A stretch of DNA of 64,000 bases. It comes from Ignavibacteriota bacterium (GTDB lineage: Bacteria > Bacteroidota > Ignavibacteria > Kapaibacteriales > UBA2268). The position numbers and the translations under genes are program-made. How positions within the stretch are numbered: the first letter of the stretch is position 1; every line of letters begins with the position of its first letter. The DNA lies in contig JAHBUQ010000002.1 of the NCBI GenBank assembly GCA_019637995.1, positions 1,131,428-1,195,427 on the forward strand, in the 5' to 3' direction. A model generated the notes under the pieces. The model saw only the letters and a list, made by a program, of their open reading frames with translations. It did not search any database and had not been told where the DNA came from. This document shows, one piece after another, positions 19,450-28,501 of this stretch.

Positions 19450-21924
19450 TTAATGGAAAAATTTGTATATTAGATTAAAATCTTCAGGTGTCTGAGATAT
19501 ATCAAGCGGCAGAGTCACATAACCGCCATTGAGCCATATCTGCAACTGGTCGCTGAAATTAGGATGTATATGGTCACCTGAACTTCCACCCGGTACAGAA
19601 GAAAATATAAAATCTGTATTCATATCGGCAATAAATCGCATCGAAGGTCCCACACGGTGTTTATAGGGATTTGTAATATTCCACTCGGCATTATTGATTG
19701 TAGTATTATTGCCGCCCGTTTCGTAAGGACCAAGTGTTACAGCAGATTTCAAAAAATCTGATGAAGAGAATGGATGTTCCAGTGTAAGAGTGTGCATTTT
19801 ACCGTATTGACGGTGTTCAATCGGAAGATTTCCAAAATATGAATTGAATTCATTGAGTGCATCTCTGAAACTTTTGAAAATAATAAATTCCTTATTTTCG
19901 ACATTAGTAGTTCCCTGAATATCAAAAAGTGGTGAATCATACATTGAAATAAGACTTATAAGCTTTCTGGTTGGAAGGCTTGATACAAAAGCGTACTGTT
20001 TGTAAAGTCTATCACCCATCTCATCGTGAAAAGTATTAAAAATCAGCTTCTCGAAATAAAAAGTATAAATCGAAGCATGTACTGAAGCTCTTGATATGAT
20101 ATAGTCCCAATTTTTCATAATTTCCAAAAATTCAATCTCTTCAGGTTCGAGAAGGTTTCTATAATTATCAAGCACCGGAATGCAAATGTTCATTAATTCT
20201 TTTGCATAGACTGAGTAATAGTCATTCTGCATAAACTGTGCTGTTCTGGAATTATAGACATCCGACTCGCCAAGCAGCTCAATAATTCTGCGATAGCGTG
20301 CATCAGGTTCCCAATAATTTGAAACAAACAAATCCTTTTTATCGCTCAGTTTATTATTTGCAGAAGCAATAAAATTTTCTTTGGGATTTAATTCTTCAAA
20401 ATTATTTTCTTGCAATCTGACAAGGCTCTTCCAGCTATAATTGTCTATCCATGCAGGATTCGGAAGATTTGGATTGCATTTGGTTTCTCGTAGAGGAACA
20501 TAACCCGCAGAAATTACACCAATGTTGCCTGTCTTGTCTGCATAATGAAAATTCAATCCCGGCGCCGACCAATGCCTGAGGGCATCACGAAAATCATCAA
20601 ATGTTCGGGCAGAATTTAATTTATAAAGGGAAAATAGTTCATCTCCGATAGATTCACCTATCCATTTGAATGACAATACTATATTGTTATACATACCCTG
20701 AGAGCTGCCATCGGTCGAAAATTTCAGGAATAATGAAGGATCGGACAGAATATGAAAATCACTTATTATAAATGAATTACCGGTTTTCCTTTTATAATAT
20801 ATCTCCGGTTCTTTTCCTGCAATTAAAACTGTATCAACAATATAAGTAATCTTTTTTAATGTTGAATCATTAATATAATAGTTTTCTTGCTTTTCGTCAA
20901 GTTTTTCAACAAAATAGTCAAATCCGTCAACCATAATATTCGTAACGCCCCAGGCAATATGTTTATTCCTTCCTGAGAGGATTAGTGGAAGTCCGGGAAC
21001 AGTCAGCCCAATTGCATCAATATCACCCGATTTAATTTTCATTTGCATCCATCGAGCAGGAATTCCAAGAAGAAGGTGAGCATCATTTGCAAGAATTGCA
21101 GAGTTGCCTGTTATAGAGTCAATCTTTTTAAAACTCCAGCAATTACTGCCGGCTGATGAGCCTCCGAATCCAAGTATTTCTTTAATTTCAAAAACTTCGT
21201 TAGAAAAGCTGCTTCGATTTCTTCCCTTCTTTTCGTCAATTATTTCAGGAAAATTGAATACAGCAAAATTGTTGTCATCATCAGGTAAAAGTAGCTTTGC
21301 TTTATCACTTCCAAGTTTTTCGAATAGTTCGCCGAAAGTAATATCAGACCAAATGCTTAAGGACAATTCAAAAGTCAGCAGTCTGCCAATCATTAGAGAA
21401 TGATAAGGCTGCCAGGGCTCGGGTTTGTATGACAATGCATTGAATTCAAGTGGCAGGCGAGAATGATTGTTTTCGATGAAATAATTCACGCCTCTGGAAT
21501 ATGCATCAAGAATACTCCTTGATTTACCCGAAATCGAGTCGTAATTCCGTTTTGAAATTTCAGCAATATCAAAACAACGCATGAATTTATCAACTTTAAC
21601 AGTTGTTTCTCCAAAAATTTCTGAAAGTCTGCCTTCTGAAAGCCTGCGATAGTAATCCATTTGCCATATTCTCATACTTGCCTGATAATATCCAACAGCA
21701 AAGAATAAATCTTCTTCATTTTCAGAATAAAAATATGGAATGCCGTAAAAATTTGTATAAATTTCTGCTTTTGATTTAATATGCTCAGTTTTGTAACTTT
21801 TCGTGCCTGTTACTACAGAAACATTGATGAGTTTATAAACAAATACAATAAAAGCTATAGCAATTATAATGATTGATACAACCAATGCTGTCACGCGGCG
21901 ATAATGGAAAAACTCTAAAGCCAT
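19450..21924 (-). CDS. Penicillin acylase family Ntn-hydrolase
   Basis: 824 residues. An N-terminal membrane anchor or uncleaved signal (residues 12-32) is followed by the alpha chain (GIPYFYSENEEDLFFAVGYYQASMRIWQMD), a spacer, and the autoprocessing site at SSAGSNCWSF, where Ser260 of GSNxW would become the N-terminal nucleophile of the beta chain. NxxxPFSSSDFL-like and PGGSSGDHIHPNF motifs near the C-terminus are typical of the family. Known members cleave amide bonds of penicillin G, cephalosporins or N-acyl homoserine lactones; the substrate here is open. The start overlaps the stop of the epimerase gene by 10 bp. Periplasmic location is likely. Confidence 0.88.
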   Translation of the reverse strand: MALEFFHYRRVTALVVSIIIIAIAFIVFVYKLINVSVVTGTKSYKTEHIKSKAEIYTNFYGIPYFYSENEEDLFFAVGYYQASMRIWQMDYYRRLSEGRLSEIFGETTVKVDKFMRCFDIAEISKRNYDSISGKSRSILDAYSRGVNYFIENNHSRLPLEFNALSYKPEPWQPYHSLMIGRLLTFELSLSIWSDITFGELFEKLGSDKAKLLLPDDDNNFAVFNFPEIIDEKKGRNRSSFSNEVFEIKEILGFGGSSAGSNCWSFKKIDSITGNSAILANDAHLLLGIPARWMQMKIKSGDIDAIGLTVPGLPLILSGRNKHIAWGVTNIMVDGFDYFVEKLDEKQENYYINDSTLKKITYIVDTVLIAGKEPEIYYKRKTGNSFIISDFHILSDPSLFLKFSTDGSSQGMYNNIVLSFKWIGESIGDELFSLYKLNSARTFDDFRDALRHWSAPGLNFHYADKTGNIGVISAGYVPLRETKCNPNLPNPAWIDNYSWKSLVRLQENNFEELNPKENFIASANNKLSDKKDLFVSNYWEPDARYRRIIELLGESDVYNSRTAQFMQNDYYSVYAKELMNICIPVLDNYRNLLEPEEIEFLEIMKNWDYIISRASVHASIYTFYFEKLIFNTFHDEMGDRLYKQYAFVSSLPTRKLISLISMYDSPLFDIQGTTNVENKEFIIFKSFRDALNEFNSYFGNLPIEHRQYGKMHTLTLEHPFSSSDFLKSAVTLGPYETGGNNTTINNAEWNITNPYKHRVGPSMRFIADMNTDFIFSSVPGGSSGDHIHPNFSDQLQIWLNGGYVTLPLDISQTPEDFNLIYKFFH

Positions 21925-22901
21925 TTATTCTCTTTATACCAGTCAAATGTTAATTTTACAGCTTCATTAAATGTATAATTTTGTTTGAAACCGAAATCTC
22001 TTTTAGCTTTATCGGCTTTGCAAGTCCAGTACTGGCAAATAAAATCTTTTGATTTATCCTTATCAAATTTGGGATGTACACCAAAAAGCCCGAATAAAAA
22101 TTCACTTGAAATGCCAACTGCTCTTACCACCGGCTCCGGTACTTTTACTTTAAAATAAAAGGATTTATTCATCTGGGCTTTGAATACATCGGAAATATAA
22201 TCCCAATCATAAAATTTGTCATTTGTAAGGAAATACGTGTTGTCAACTGCTACCGGACACAAAGCTGCCTGAACTGTTCCCTTTACTAAATCATCAACAA
22301 ATATTAAACTAATATATTTTTTACTCATTCCCATATGGGCTGCAAAACCAAAATACATCATTTTGAAAAGTCCGTATATTGCGGTATCTCTGGGACCAAA
22401 AACAGCAGGTGGCTTAATGATTGTATATGGAATTTTACCTTTAAAAGCCATAACTTCATCTTCAGCGAGTTTTTTACTTAGCCCGTAAGATGTAATTGGA
22501 TTGCGAGGTGATTCTTCATCCACGGGATGTTCAAAATCAGGAGAGGGACCGGTTGCAGTCTGGCTTCCCATATAAACAAATCGTTTTAATCCGGGATTAT
22601 AATCATATGCCGCATTTAGTAACATCTGCGTACCGAGAGTATTAACAATTTGAAAATCTTTCTTATTCTTTGCAAAATTCAAACCGGCAACATGAAAAAT
22701 ATAATCTACACCTTCAACAGCAATTTTTAAATTTTCCTTGTTTTCGAAATTTCCTTCAACTATTTCATATCCTTTATTTTTCAACCATTTGATATTATTG
22801 GGATTACGTACCATACACCTGACTTCAAAACCCTCTGATGACAGCTTATCTGCGATATGACTTCCAATAAAACCTGTTGCTCCTGTTACAAGTGCTTTCA
22901 A
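21915..22901 (-). CDS. NAD-dependent epimerase/dehydratase-type SDR protein
   Basis: 328 residues from a TTG start. The Rossmann motif GATGFIGSHIADKL is at 7-20, and the extended SDR active site YGLSKKLAEDEV (YxxxK) follows SPRNPITS. The pattern (FEVRCMVRNPNNIKWLKNKG, then GVDYIFHVAGL) resembles the dihydroflavonol reductase/3-beta-HSD-like branch rather than UDP-glucose epimerase. It probably reduces or oxidises a sterol-, terpenoid- or sugar-type substrate in the cytoplasm or at the membrane. Overlap with the acylase gene suggests one message. Confidence 0.82.
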   Translation of the reverse strand: MKALVTGATGFIGSHIADKLSSEGFEVRCMVRNPNNIKWLKNKGYEIVEGNFENKENLKIAVEGVDYIFHVAGLNFAKNKKDFQIVNTLGTQMLLNAAYDYNPGLKRFVYMGSQTATGPSPDFEHPVDEESPRNPITSYGLSKKLAEDEVMAFKGKIPYTIIKPPAVFGPRDTAIYGLFKMMYFGFAAHMGMSKKYISLIFVDDLVKGTVQAALCPVAVDNTYFLTNDKFYDWDYISDVFKAQMNKSFYFKVKVPEPVVRAVGISSEFLFGLFGVHPKFDKDKSKDFICQYWTCKADKAKRDFGFKQNYTFNEAVKLTFDWYKENKWL

Positions 22902-23071
22902 TGTAATTCGTTTATACTTAAATTAAAAAATGAAAATCTAATAAGTACTAAAATAATAAAATTAGGCGATATTATTGACAAATTGCTTTTTTTTATTTTT
23001 TTCTCAAGTTAAAAACCATATATTGCTAAGATAATTTTTGCAAATATAAATTCAATTTTTTTGGAGTTCAG

Positions 23072-25573
23072 ATGAATAAAGCCGTAATCATGGCAGGTGG
23101 ATTTGGAACACGCCTAAGACCTCTTACGATGCAGATACCAAAGCCAATGGTTCCAATACTGAATGTCCCGATGATGGGTCATATTGTCAATTTACTAAAA
23201 AAGCACAATATTACTGATATTTTATCATTACTTTATTTTCAGCCGGATTCAATAACCAGCCATTTTGAAAATGGTGAAGAATTCGGTATCAATATGAGCT
23301 ATGTTCTTGCTCAGGCAGATTATGGAACTGCAGGTGCTGTAAAGAATGCCTATTTACACTTAAGTGAAAGGTGTATAATCATTAGTGGCGACGTACTGAC
23401 AGATTTTGATTTAAGTAAAGCAATCAAGTTCCATGAAGAAAAGGGCTCAATGGCGACTCTGCTTCTTACTCGGGTAGCATCACCAATTGAATACGGAATA
23501 GTAATTACAGATGATGATGGAAAAATAGTTCGCTTTCTTGAGAAACCATCATGGGGACAAGTTTTTTCTGATACTATTAATACAGGAATTTACATCCTTG
23601 AACCGGAAGCTTTGGATTTAATTCCATACCAGCAGGATTTTGATTTCAGCAAAGATTTATTTCCTACAATGCTCGAAAAGAAAATGCCACTTTATGGCTA
23701 TATTGCAGAAGGTTACTGGCGTGATGTCGGCAACTTGATAGAATATCAAATCGGTCAGTATGATGCTCTCAGAGGCGAAGTTGATCTTGGTTTCAATATT
23801 AACCGAACTGATGATAACCAAATTGAAGTTGGCGCTCAAATTGCAAAATCAACAAAACTTATTGGCAAGAATATTATCGGTAAAAATACAGTTATCGGTG
23901 AAAATTGCAATATAGAAAACTCGGTTATCAGCGACAATGTTGTAATTGGCAACGGATGCAGTATTAAAAATACAACAATTTGGCGTGATGTTAAAATTGG
24001 GGATATGGTACAACTCACTGATGATGTAATTTGTAATAATGTTGAAATTGAAGATTTTGTAAATGTATCCGAGAATGTATTTATCGCAGAACATTGTAAA
24101 ATCGGTAAGAGTGCTAGATTGTTCTCAAATATTAAGCTTTGGCCCCGCAAAACTGTCGAAGAAGGTGCTTCGCTTTTCAGGTCGCTGGTACAGGAAGAAA
24201 AATGGAATCGTGAACTTTTCACAGATGCAAGAATTTCTGGTTTTTCCAATATTGAAATAAATCCTGAATTCGGTGCAAAGTTCGGAGCTGCTTTGGGTAT
24301 GTCTTTTGGGAAAAACTCTATAGTTTTAGCGAGTCGCGACCCTGATACAGTTTCCAGAATTATCAAGCGTTCAATCACAGCAGGGCTTCTTTCTGTCGGA
24401 GTTACAGTTAATGACCTGCAGACTATTTCTATTCCGCAAACTCGTCAGGAATTGCGAATTGGCAAATACTCGGGTGGTCTGCATGTGCGTAAGTCGCCGC
24501 GTAATCCTGAGCATACGGACATAATTATCTTCAGCAAAGACGGTCGGGATATCACCATAACAATAACAAAAAAAATTGAGCGGTTCTTCTTTGGTGAAGA
24601 TATTGAAAGAGTGAAGCCGAGTGAAGTCGGCGAAATTACTTTCCCGGAAAGAACCCAGGAATTTTATATTAACCGGTATATGAAATCTTTAAATAAAGAT
24701 TTAATTATTGAAAGGAAATTTAAACTTTTAATGGATTATTCATTCGGTCTTGCTTCAACAATATTCCCGAGTATTCTTGGAAAACTTCATGCTGAGGTAA
24801 TTTCTCTGAATAATTACGTAGATGGTTCAAAGTTTCACCCGGATCCAAGTGAATCAAATTCTCCTATTGACGATACCGGAAAAATTATGCGATCATTAGG
24901 TTATGAGCTTGGATTCAGGATGCAGTCAGGTGCCGAAAAAATTGCAATTATTGATGAACGCGGAAGATGGTATTCTTCTGTAAGGCTGCTTTCGATTCTT
25001 GCCAAATTATTCCTTGAAACGCACAAAAATCAGGAACCATATAAAATAGCAGTTTCAATTGTAGCTCCACGTGAAATTGAAGATATTGCTAAAGATTATA
25101 ACGTCGAAGTAGTTAGAATAAAGAATAATCACTCTGCAATGATGGAATCAACTCTTGACGAATCTGTCAAATTTGTGGGCGGTGTATATGGCGGATTCAT
25201 ATTTCCCGAATTTCTCTTTGCCTCAGATGGTATGTTTACAGTAGGTAAGATGCTTGAAATGCTCGCTCAGACCGGTTACACTCCTTCACAACTTGATGAG
25301 TTGCTGCCAATAAGATATCAGACAATTCTTGAAGTTCCGGTAGCATGGGAATTCAAAGGTACAGTTATGAGATGCGCTATGGAATATAGCCAGAATATGG
25401 AGAAACAACTTGTGGAAGGTGTAAAAATATTTGAAGGTAATAATTCTGCGATTCTTCTTCCAGCGAAGGAGAAAGCATCATTCCTTATTTATGGTGAAGC
25501 AGATACTGAGGAAGAATCAAAAGAAATTGCCTCAAAGTATGCTGATTTAATTAATTCTTGGAAGATAAAATAG
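23072..25573 (+). CDS. Mannose-1-phosphate guanylyltransferase / phosphomannomutase-like fusion
   Basis: 833 residues. Residues 1-235 are a nucleotidyltransferase domain with MAGGFGTRLRPLT, the pyrophosphorylase loop, PKPM and DVLTDFDL. Residues 245-350 are left-handed helix hexapeptide repeats (VIGENCNIENSVISDNVVIG). Residues 370-830 look like an alpha-D-phosphohexomutase. In that part the serine loop reads GGLHVRKSPRNP (Ser475) rather than TASHNP, and the metal loop reads IIDERGR (628-632) rather than DGDxDR. The first half should make an NDP-sugar; the second half may not be a normal mutase. The IIA gene follows by 16 bp, so they share an operon. Confidence 0.85.
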   Translation: MNKAVIMAGGFGTRLRPLTMQIPKPMVPILNVPMMGHIVNLLKKHNITDILSLLYFQPDSITSHFENGEEFGINMSYVLAQADYGTAGAVKNAYLHLSERCIIISGDVLTDFDLSKAIKFHEEKGSMATLLLTRVASPIEYGIVITDDDGKIVRFLEKPSWGQVFSDTINTGIYILEPEALDLIPYQQDFDFSKDLFPTMLEKKMPLYGYIAEGYWRDVGNLIEYQIGQYDALRGEVDLGFNINRTDDNQIEVGAQIAKSTKLIGKNIIGKNTVIGENCNIENSVISDNVVIGNGCSIKNTTIWRDVKIGDMVQLTDDVICNNVEIEDFVNVSENVFIAEHCKIGKSARLFSNIKLWPRKTVEEGASLFRSLVQEEKWNRELFTDARISGFSNIEINPEFGAKFGAALGMSFGKNSIVLASRDPDTVSRIIKRSITAGLLSVGVTVNDLQTISIPQTRQELRIGKYSGGLHVRKSPRNPEHTDIIIFSKDGRDITITITKKIERFFFGEDIERVKPSEVGEITFPERTQEFYINRYMKSLNKDLIIERKFKLLMDYSFGLASTIFPSILGKLHAEVISLNNYVDGSKFHPDPSESNSPIDDTGKIMRSLGYELGFRMQSGAEKIAIIDERGRWYSSVRLLSILAKLFLETHKNQEPYKIAVSIVAPREIEDIAKDYNVEVVRIKNNHSAMMESTLDESVKFVGGVYGGFIFPEFLFASDGMFTVGKMLEMLAQTGYTPSQLDELLPIRYQTILEVPVAWEFKGTVMRCAMEYSQNMEKQLVEGVKIFEGNNSAILLPAKEKASFLIYGEADTEEESKEIASKYADLINSWKIK

Positions 25574-25589
25574 AATTTAGGTTTTTATT

Positions 25590-26048
25590 ATGAAAATAAG
25601 TGATATTTTAAGAAGCAACTCAATCAAAATTGCAATTGATGCCGAAACTAAGGAACACTTGCTTGAAAGTATGGTTGAACTTGCTTATGACCCTACGAAA
25701 GTACTTGATAAAACACAGGCATTGAAAGATGTACTGGAGCGTGAAGAAGTTATGTCAACAGGCGTTGGAAAGGGTATTGCTCTTCCTCATGCCAAGTCAA
25801 AATCTGTTCTGGATTCGGTAGCCTCATTAGCAATCCTTAAAGAACCGATTGACTTTGACTCTCTTGACGGCGAGTCTGTGAATATTGCATTTATGCTGCT
25901 CGGACCCGAAAATAATGTAGGCCTTCATTTAAGGCTGCTTAGTAAAGTTTCGAGATTGATGAATAATGATTCTTTTCGATTACAGCTTCTTGATTGCAAG
26001 CAATCCGAAGATGTGCTTAAGCTCTTTAACTCTATGGAGGAGCTGTAG
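25590..26048 (+). CDS. PTS IIA (fructose/nitrogen-type) domain protein
   Basis: 152 residues, one EIIA domain. VMSTGVGKGIALPHAKS contains the phospho-accepting His in the PHA motif, and IAFMLLGPENNVGLHLRLLSKVSRLM matches the C-terminal half of PtsN-type IIA domains. No IIB, IIC, HPr or EI gene lies nearby. Free-standing PtsN-like proteins are usually regulators (potassium, sugar or stress control) rather than transporters. Its place directly after the sugar-nucleotide fusion gene suggests a link to envelope sugar supply, which is inference. The upstream RBS region is TTTAGG. Confidence 0.82.
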   Translation: MKISDILRSNSIKIAIDAETKEHLLESMVELAYDPTKVLDKTQALKDVLEREEVMSTGVGKGIALPHAKSKSVLDSVASLAILKEPIDFDSLDGESVNIAFMLLGPENNVGLHLRLLSKVSRLMNNDSFRLQLLDCKQSEDVLKLFNSMEEL

Positions 26049-26061
26049 TTTGCAAGATAAA

Positions 26062-26091
26062 CAGACGCCCGGATTTTTTTCTGAGCGTCTG
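26062..26091 (+). terminator. Hairpin after the IIA gene
   Basis: CAGACGC (26062-26068) pairs with GCGTCTG (26085-26091). The run of T lies in the loop and not after the stem, so it is not a textbook terminator, but its place 14 bp after the stop codon suggests 3' end formation. Confidence 0.4.
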
Positions 26092-26176
26092 ATTGTCAAA
26101 ATTCTTTAAAATACATTGCAAGTTATATCGTTGAATTCTAAAGAATAGTTACTATTGATAATTAGAAATAAATATT

Positions 26177-26785
26177 ATGAAAAATATATTACTTGTTTTT
26201 TTAATGATTTCGACAATTGCTACAATTTCTATTGCCCGAAGCTACAATGAGGCAAAATATAAAACTGTACAAATTGGCGATGAACTCAAAATGGTTTGCA
26301 ATAATCTAAACGATATTGCTACAGTCCAATGGTTTAAAGACGGAGTAGCAATAACCGGCGAAACAAGTGATAAGCTTATTTTCAGGAATGCAAATCTTAG
26401 CCACGAAGGCACCTACTGGGCTGTTGTGGATGGAGTATGTGGAATCACACGTACAAATGATATGGTTGTTCAAGTTGAAGTTCCCTTCCAACCCGGTGTT
26501 GAAACTGCCGTTGCAGGTGGAGATTTCCTCTTCCAGAGTGAGCCAAACCCTGCTTCTGACAGATTCAGGATAAAATTCAATCTTTCAAAAACCACTCATG
26601 CTCGTTTGACTTTGAATGATGCACGTGGCAAAGAAATTGTAGTTATTTATGATAATATTGCCGGCAGTGGATTTCATAATTTTGAAATAAATGCCATTGA
26701 AAAAAAACTATCAAACGGGGTTTACTTCTTTACTTTGATAACACCTGATTATCAGGAAACCAAATCGCTTTTAATCATGAAATAA
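26177..26785 (+). CDS. Small secreted Ig-like protein with T9SS sorting domain
   Basis: 202 residues. A signal peptide (1-20, ends SIARS) leads into one immunoglobulin-like domain (about 28-105): KMVCNN supplies the first Cys, VQWFKDG the core Trp, EGTYWAVVDGVCG the second half. The C-terminal part QSEPNPASDRFRIKFNLS ... KLSNGVYFFTLITPDYQETK is a T9SS type A sorting domain. It is thus a short cell-surface or secreted protein with a single binding domain. A strong terminator follows. Its partner cannot be predicted. Confidence 0.82.
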   Translation: MKNILLVFLMISTIATISIARSYNEAKYKTVQIGDELKMVCNNLNDIATVQWFKDGVAITGETSDKLIFRNANLSHEGTYWAVVDGVCGITRTNDMVVQVEVPFQPGVETAVAGGDFLFQSEPNPASDRFRIKFNLSKTTHARLTLNDARGKEIVVIYDNIAGSGFHNFEINAIEKKLSNGVYFFTLITPDYQETKSLLIMK

Positions 26786-26807
26786 TATTTTTGATTTAAT
26801 TTTCACT

Positions 26808-26858
26808 AAGACGTGCCATAAAATAACATCTGTTTTTTAAGCACGTCTTTCTTTTTTT
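26808..26858 (+). terminator. Rho-independent terminator
   Basis: AAGACGTGC (26808-26816) pairs perfectly with GCACGTCTT (26841-26849), then TCTTTTTTT follows. It lies 23 bp after the Ig-like T9SS gene and separates it from aat. Confidence 0.85.
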
Positions 26859-26879
26859 AACACTAAAAATCATCAGGTT

Positions 26880-27461
26880 TTGGAATTGTTTTTTTCTCCT
26901 GAAGTAGTAATCAGAGCCTACATGGATGGATTTTTCCCTATGGCAGATGACCGCCATGGTGAAATTTTCTGGCATTGCCCGGACCCACGGGCAATTTTCC
27001 CGCTTGCTAATTTAATTCCATCAAGGAAGGAAAGACAATCATTCCGAAAATATAATTTTTCATTTTCTATTGATACAAAATTCGAAGAAGTAATCTACCA
27101 CTGCGCCGAACGGGAAGATACGTGGATTAACGATGAAATTATAAATACTTATGTTGAACTTCACTACAATGGATTTGCCCATTCTGTAGAAACCTACAGC
27201 TCAGGCAAGCTTGTCGGTGGTCTATATGGTGTATCAGTCAATGGTGCTTTTTTCGGTGAATCAATGTTCAATACAGTACCGAATGCATCTAAATCTGCAT
27301 TTTTCTATCTGGCTGAACATCTGAGAAACCGAGGATTTTTATTGCTTGATTCACAATATATCAATCCATTTACAAGACAGCTCGGAGCTATCGAAATCAG
27401 CAAGAATATGTATATGTTTTTATTAAGAAAAGCACTCGAACTTGACTGCAAATTCATCTGA
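26880..27461 (+). CDS. aat: Leucyl/phenylalanyl-tRNA-protein transferase
   Basis: 193 residues. It attaches Leu or Phe from tRNA to N-terminal Lys/Arg of proteins, marking them for ClpS/ClpAP (N-degron pathway). Motifs are FFSPEVVIRAYMDGFFPMADD, WHCPDPRAIFPL, INDEIINTYVELHYNGFAHSVE, GLYGVSVNGAFFGESMF and LLDSQYINPF. The frame opens after a TAA at 26838 and offers only a TTG start at 26880, giving a protein that lacks the first 20-30 residues of the E. coli enzyme. Short forms are known in this part of the tree. It starts just after a terminator, so it needs its own promoter. Confidence 0.9.
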   Translation: MELFFSPEVVIRAYMDGFFPMADDRHGEIFWHCPDPRAIFPLANLIPSRKERQSFRKYNFSFSIDTKFEEVIYHCAEREDTWINDEIINTYVELHYNGFAHSVETYSSGKLVGGLYGVSVNGAFFGESMFNTVPNASKSAFFYLAEHLRNRGFLLLDSQYINPFTRQLGAIEISKNMYMFLLRKALELDCKFI

Positions 27462-27463
27462 AA

Positions 27464-28117
27464 TTACTTACCTAAGAATTCCTCAATTTTATTTACAATT
27501 ACATTAACCTCTTTTACTGAGTTTTCAGATTTACCGACGTTTTCAATGCGTGATTTTTCTCTTGTCCATTTGTCAATTTCTCTTCTTATACGGTCAATTC
27601 TATCAGATTTGAGGTTATCATCACCACCAATAGCAATTGAAACAAATAGAGATCTGTTAAATCTCAGTAGCATTTGAAGCTGCTTTAGTTTGTCAATTCC
27701 CTTTGTACTTAATTCACTTGAACCTGATTGAAATATATCCTCTGAGAATATCTTCACACCAGTTCTTGGCTTTACAGCAGTCCATTTAGTTTCCTGCTCT
27801 TTGAATGCATCAGCAGTTTCAGTAGTAAACTCAAATTCTTTTCTGATAATCTCTTTAGAATTAACAATAACTGTATATGATTCACCGGATGGCAATAATT
27901 GTTCAAATTTACCTGTGATGGAATTCGATTGCGTTTTGACTTTCTTTCCATCTTTGCTTCTAAGTTCTATTTCGGCTGAGATTGGCTCTCCGGAGTTCTC
28001 ATCTACAAGAATTCCCTTAACTAATATTTGGGTATTGTCACCGCTCAAAAATTGGCTTTTAAGCTGCAAAGATGCCATTAAAAAAAATATCGTAATTATT
28101 TTAAAGCTATTCATCAT
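27464..28117 (-). CDS. Secreted protein with carboxypeptidase-regulatory-like domain
   Basis: About 217 residues from the ATG at 28117 (MMNSFKIITIFFLM), chosen because it begins a clean signal peptide; the open frame runs back to 28177. After the signal comes TQILVKGILVDENSGEPISAEIELRS, a CarboxypepD_reg/transthyretin-like beta-sandwich that is often seen in outer-membrane OmpA-type proteins. The second half is helical with LSTKGIDKLKQLQMLLRFNRSLFVSIAIGG, which resembles the start of an OmpA-like peptidoglycan domain but lacks its usual Asp/Arg pair. The gene converges on aat, with only 2 bp between the stops. Envelope role likely; function unknown. Confidence 0.65.
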   Translation of the reverse strand: MMNSFKIITIFFLMASLQLKSQFLSGDNTQILVKGILVDENSGEPISAEIELRSKDGKKVKTQSNSITGKFEQLLPSGESYTVIVNSKEIIRKEFEFTTETADAFKEQETKWTAVKPRTGVKIFSEDIFQSGSSELSTKGIDKLKQLQMLLRFNRSLFVSIAIGGDDNLKSDRIDRIRREIDKWTREKSRIENVGKSENSVKEVNVIVNKIEEFLGK

Positions 28118-28501
28118 ATTTCCATTATTAATATTACTAATACTTACTAAACGAATTAAATTCAAAATTAATAACAATCTGATTAAAAAAGTTGAAATTA
28201 TTTTGTTTTCCTGATACTCATGTTATGCTTGGCTGCTCAGAAACAGCATTAATGCTCTTTAGTCAAGGATTTTTTAATACTGATATCCTACAAATAACTA
28301 TTGAAGTTTTATGTAATTCAAACCAGGAGCTTTTGAGTCGTTACTATGTTAATTATTATTTTTATATTTTTTTGTGCATTCATATATTACTTTGTTTTGA
28401 TTTAATTAAGAAAAGTTAAATATGTCAAAATTTAGATAATTTATAGACGTTTATAGCTTTTTTATATACGATATTTCGTTAAACTTATAAATAGCATCCG
28501 G
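28118..28501 (+). other. Divergent intergenic region without recognised content
   Basis: This AT-rich stretch separates two divergent genes. A short frame at 28192-28419 has no usable RBS and no family resemblance, so I do not call it. A -7-like word on the minus strand (TAATTTTG, 28163-28170) could serve the secreted protein but lacks the -33 partner. Nothing else seen. Confidence 0.5.

Noticed and set aside
23836..24378. 180-codon open frame on the minus strand inside the sugar-nucleotide fusion gene
   Set aside because: It is antisense to conserved hexapeptide and mutase sequence, has low-complexity composition and matches no family; a shadow frame.
28192..28419. 75-codon frame upstream of the 2-oxoglutarate dehydrogenase gene
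   Set aside because: It has no ribosome site, odd composition (Phe, Tyr, Leu and Cys rich) and no family resemblance.
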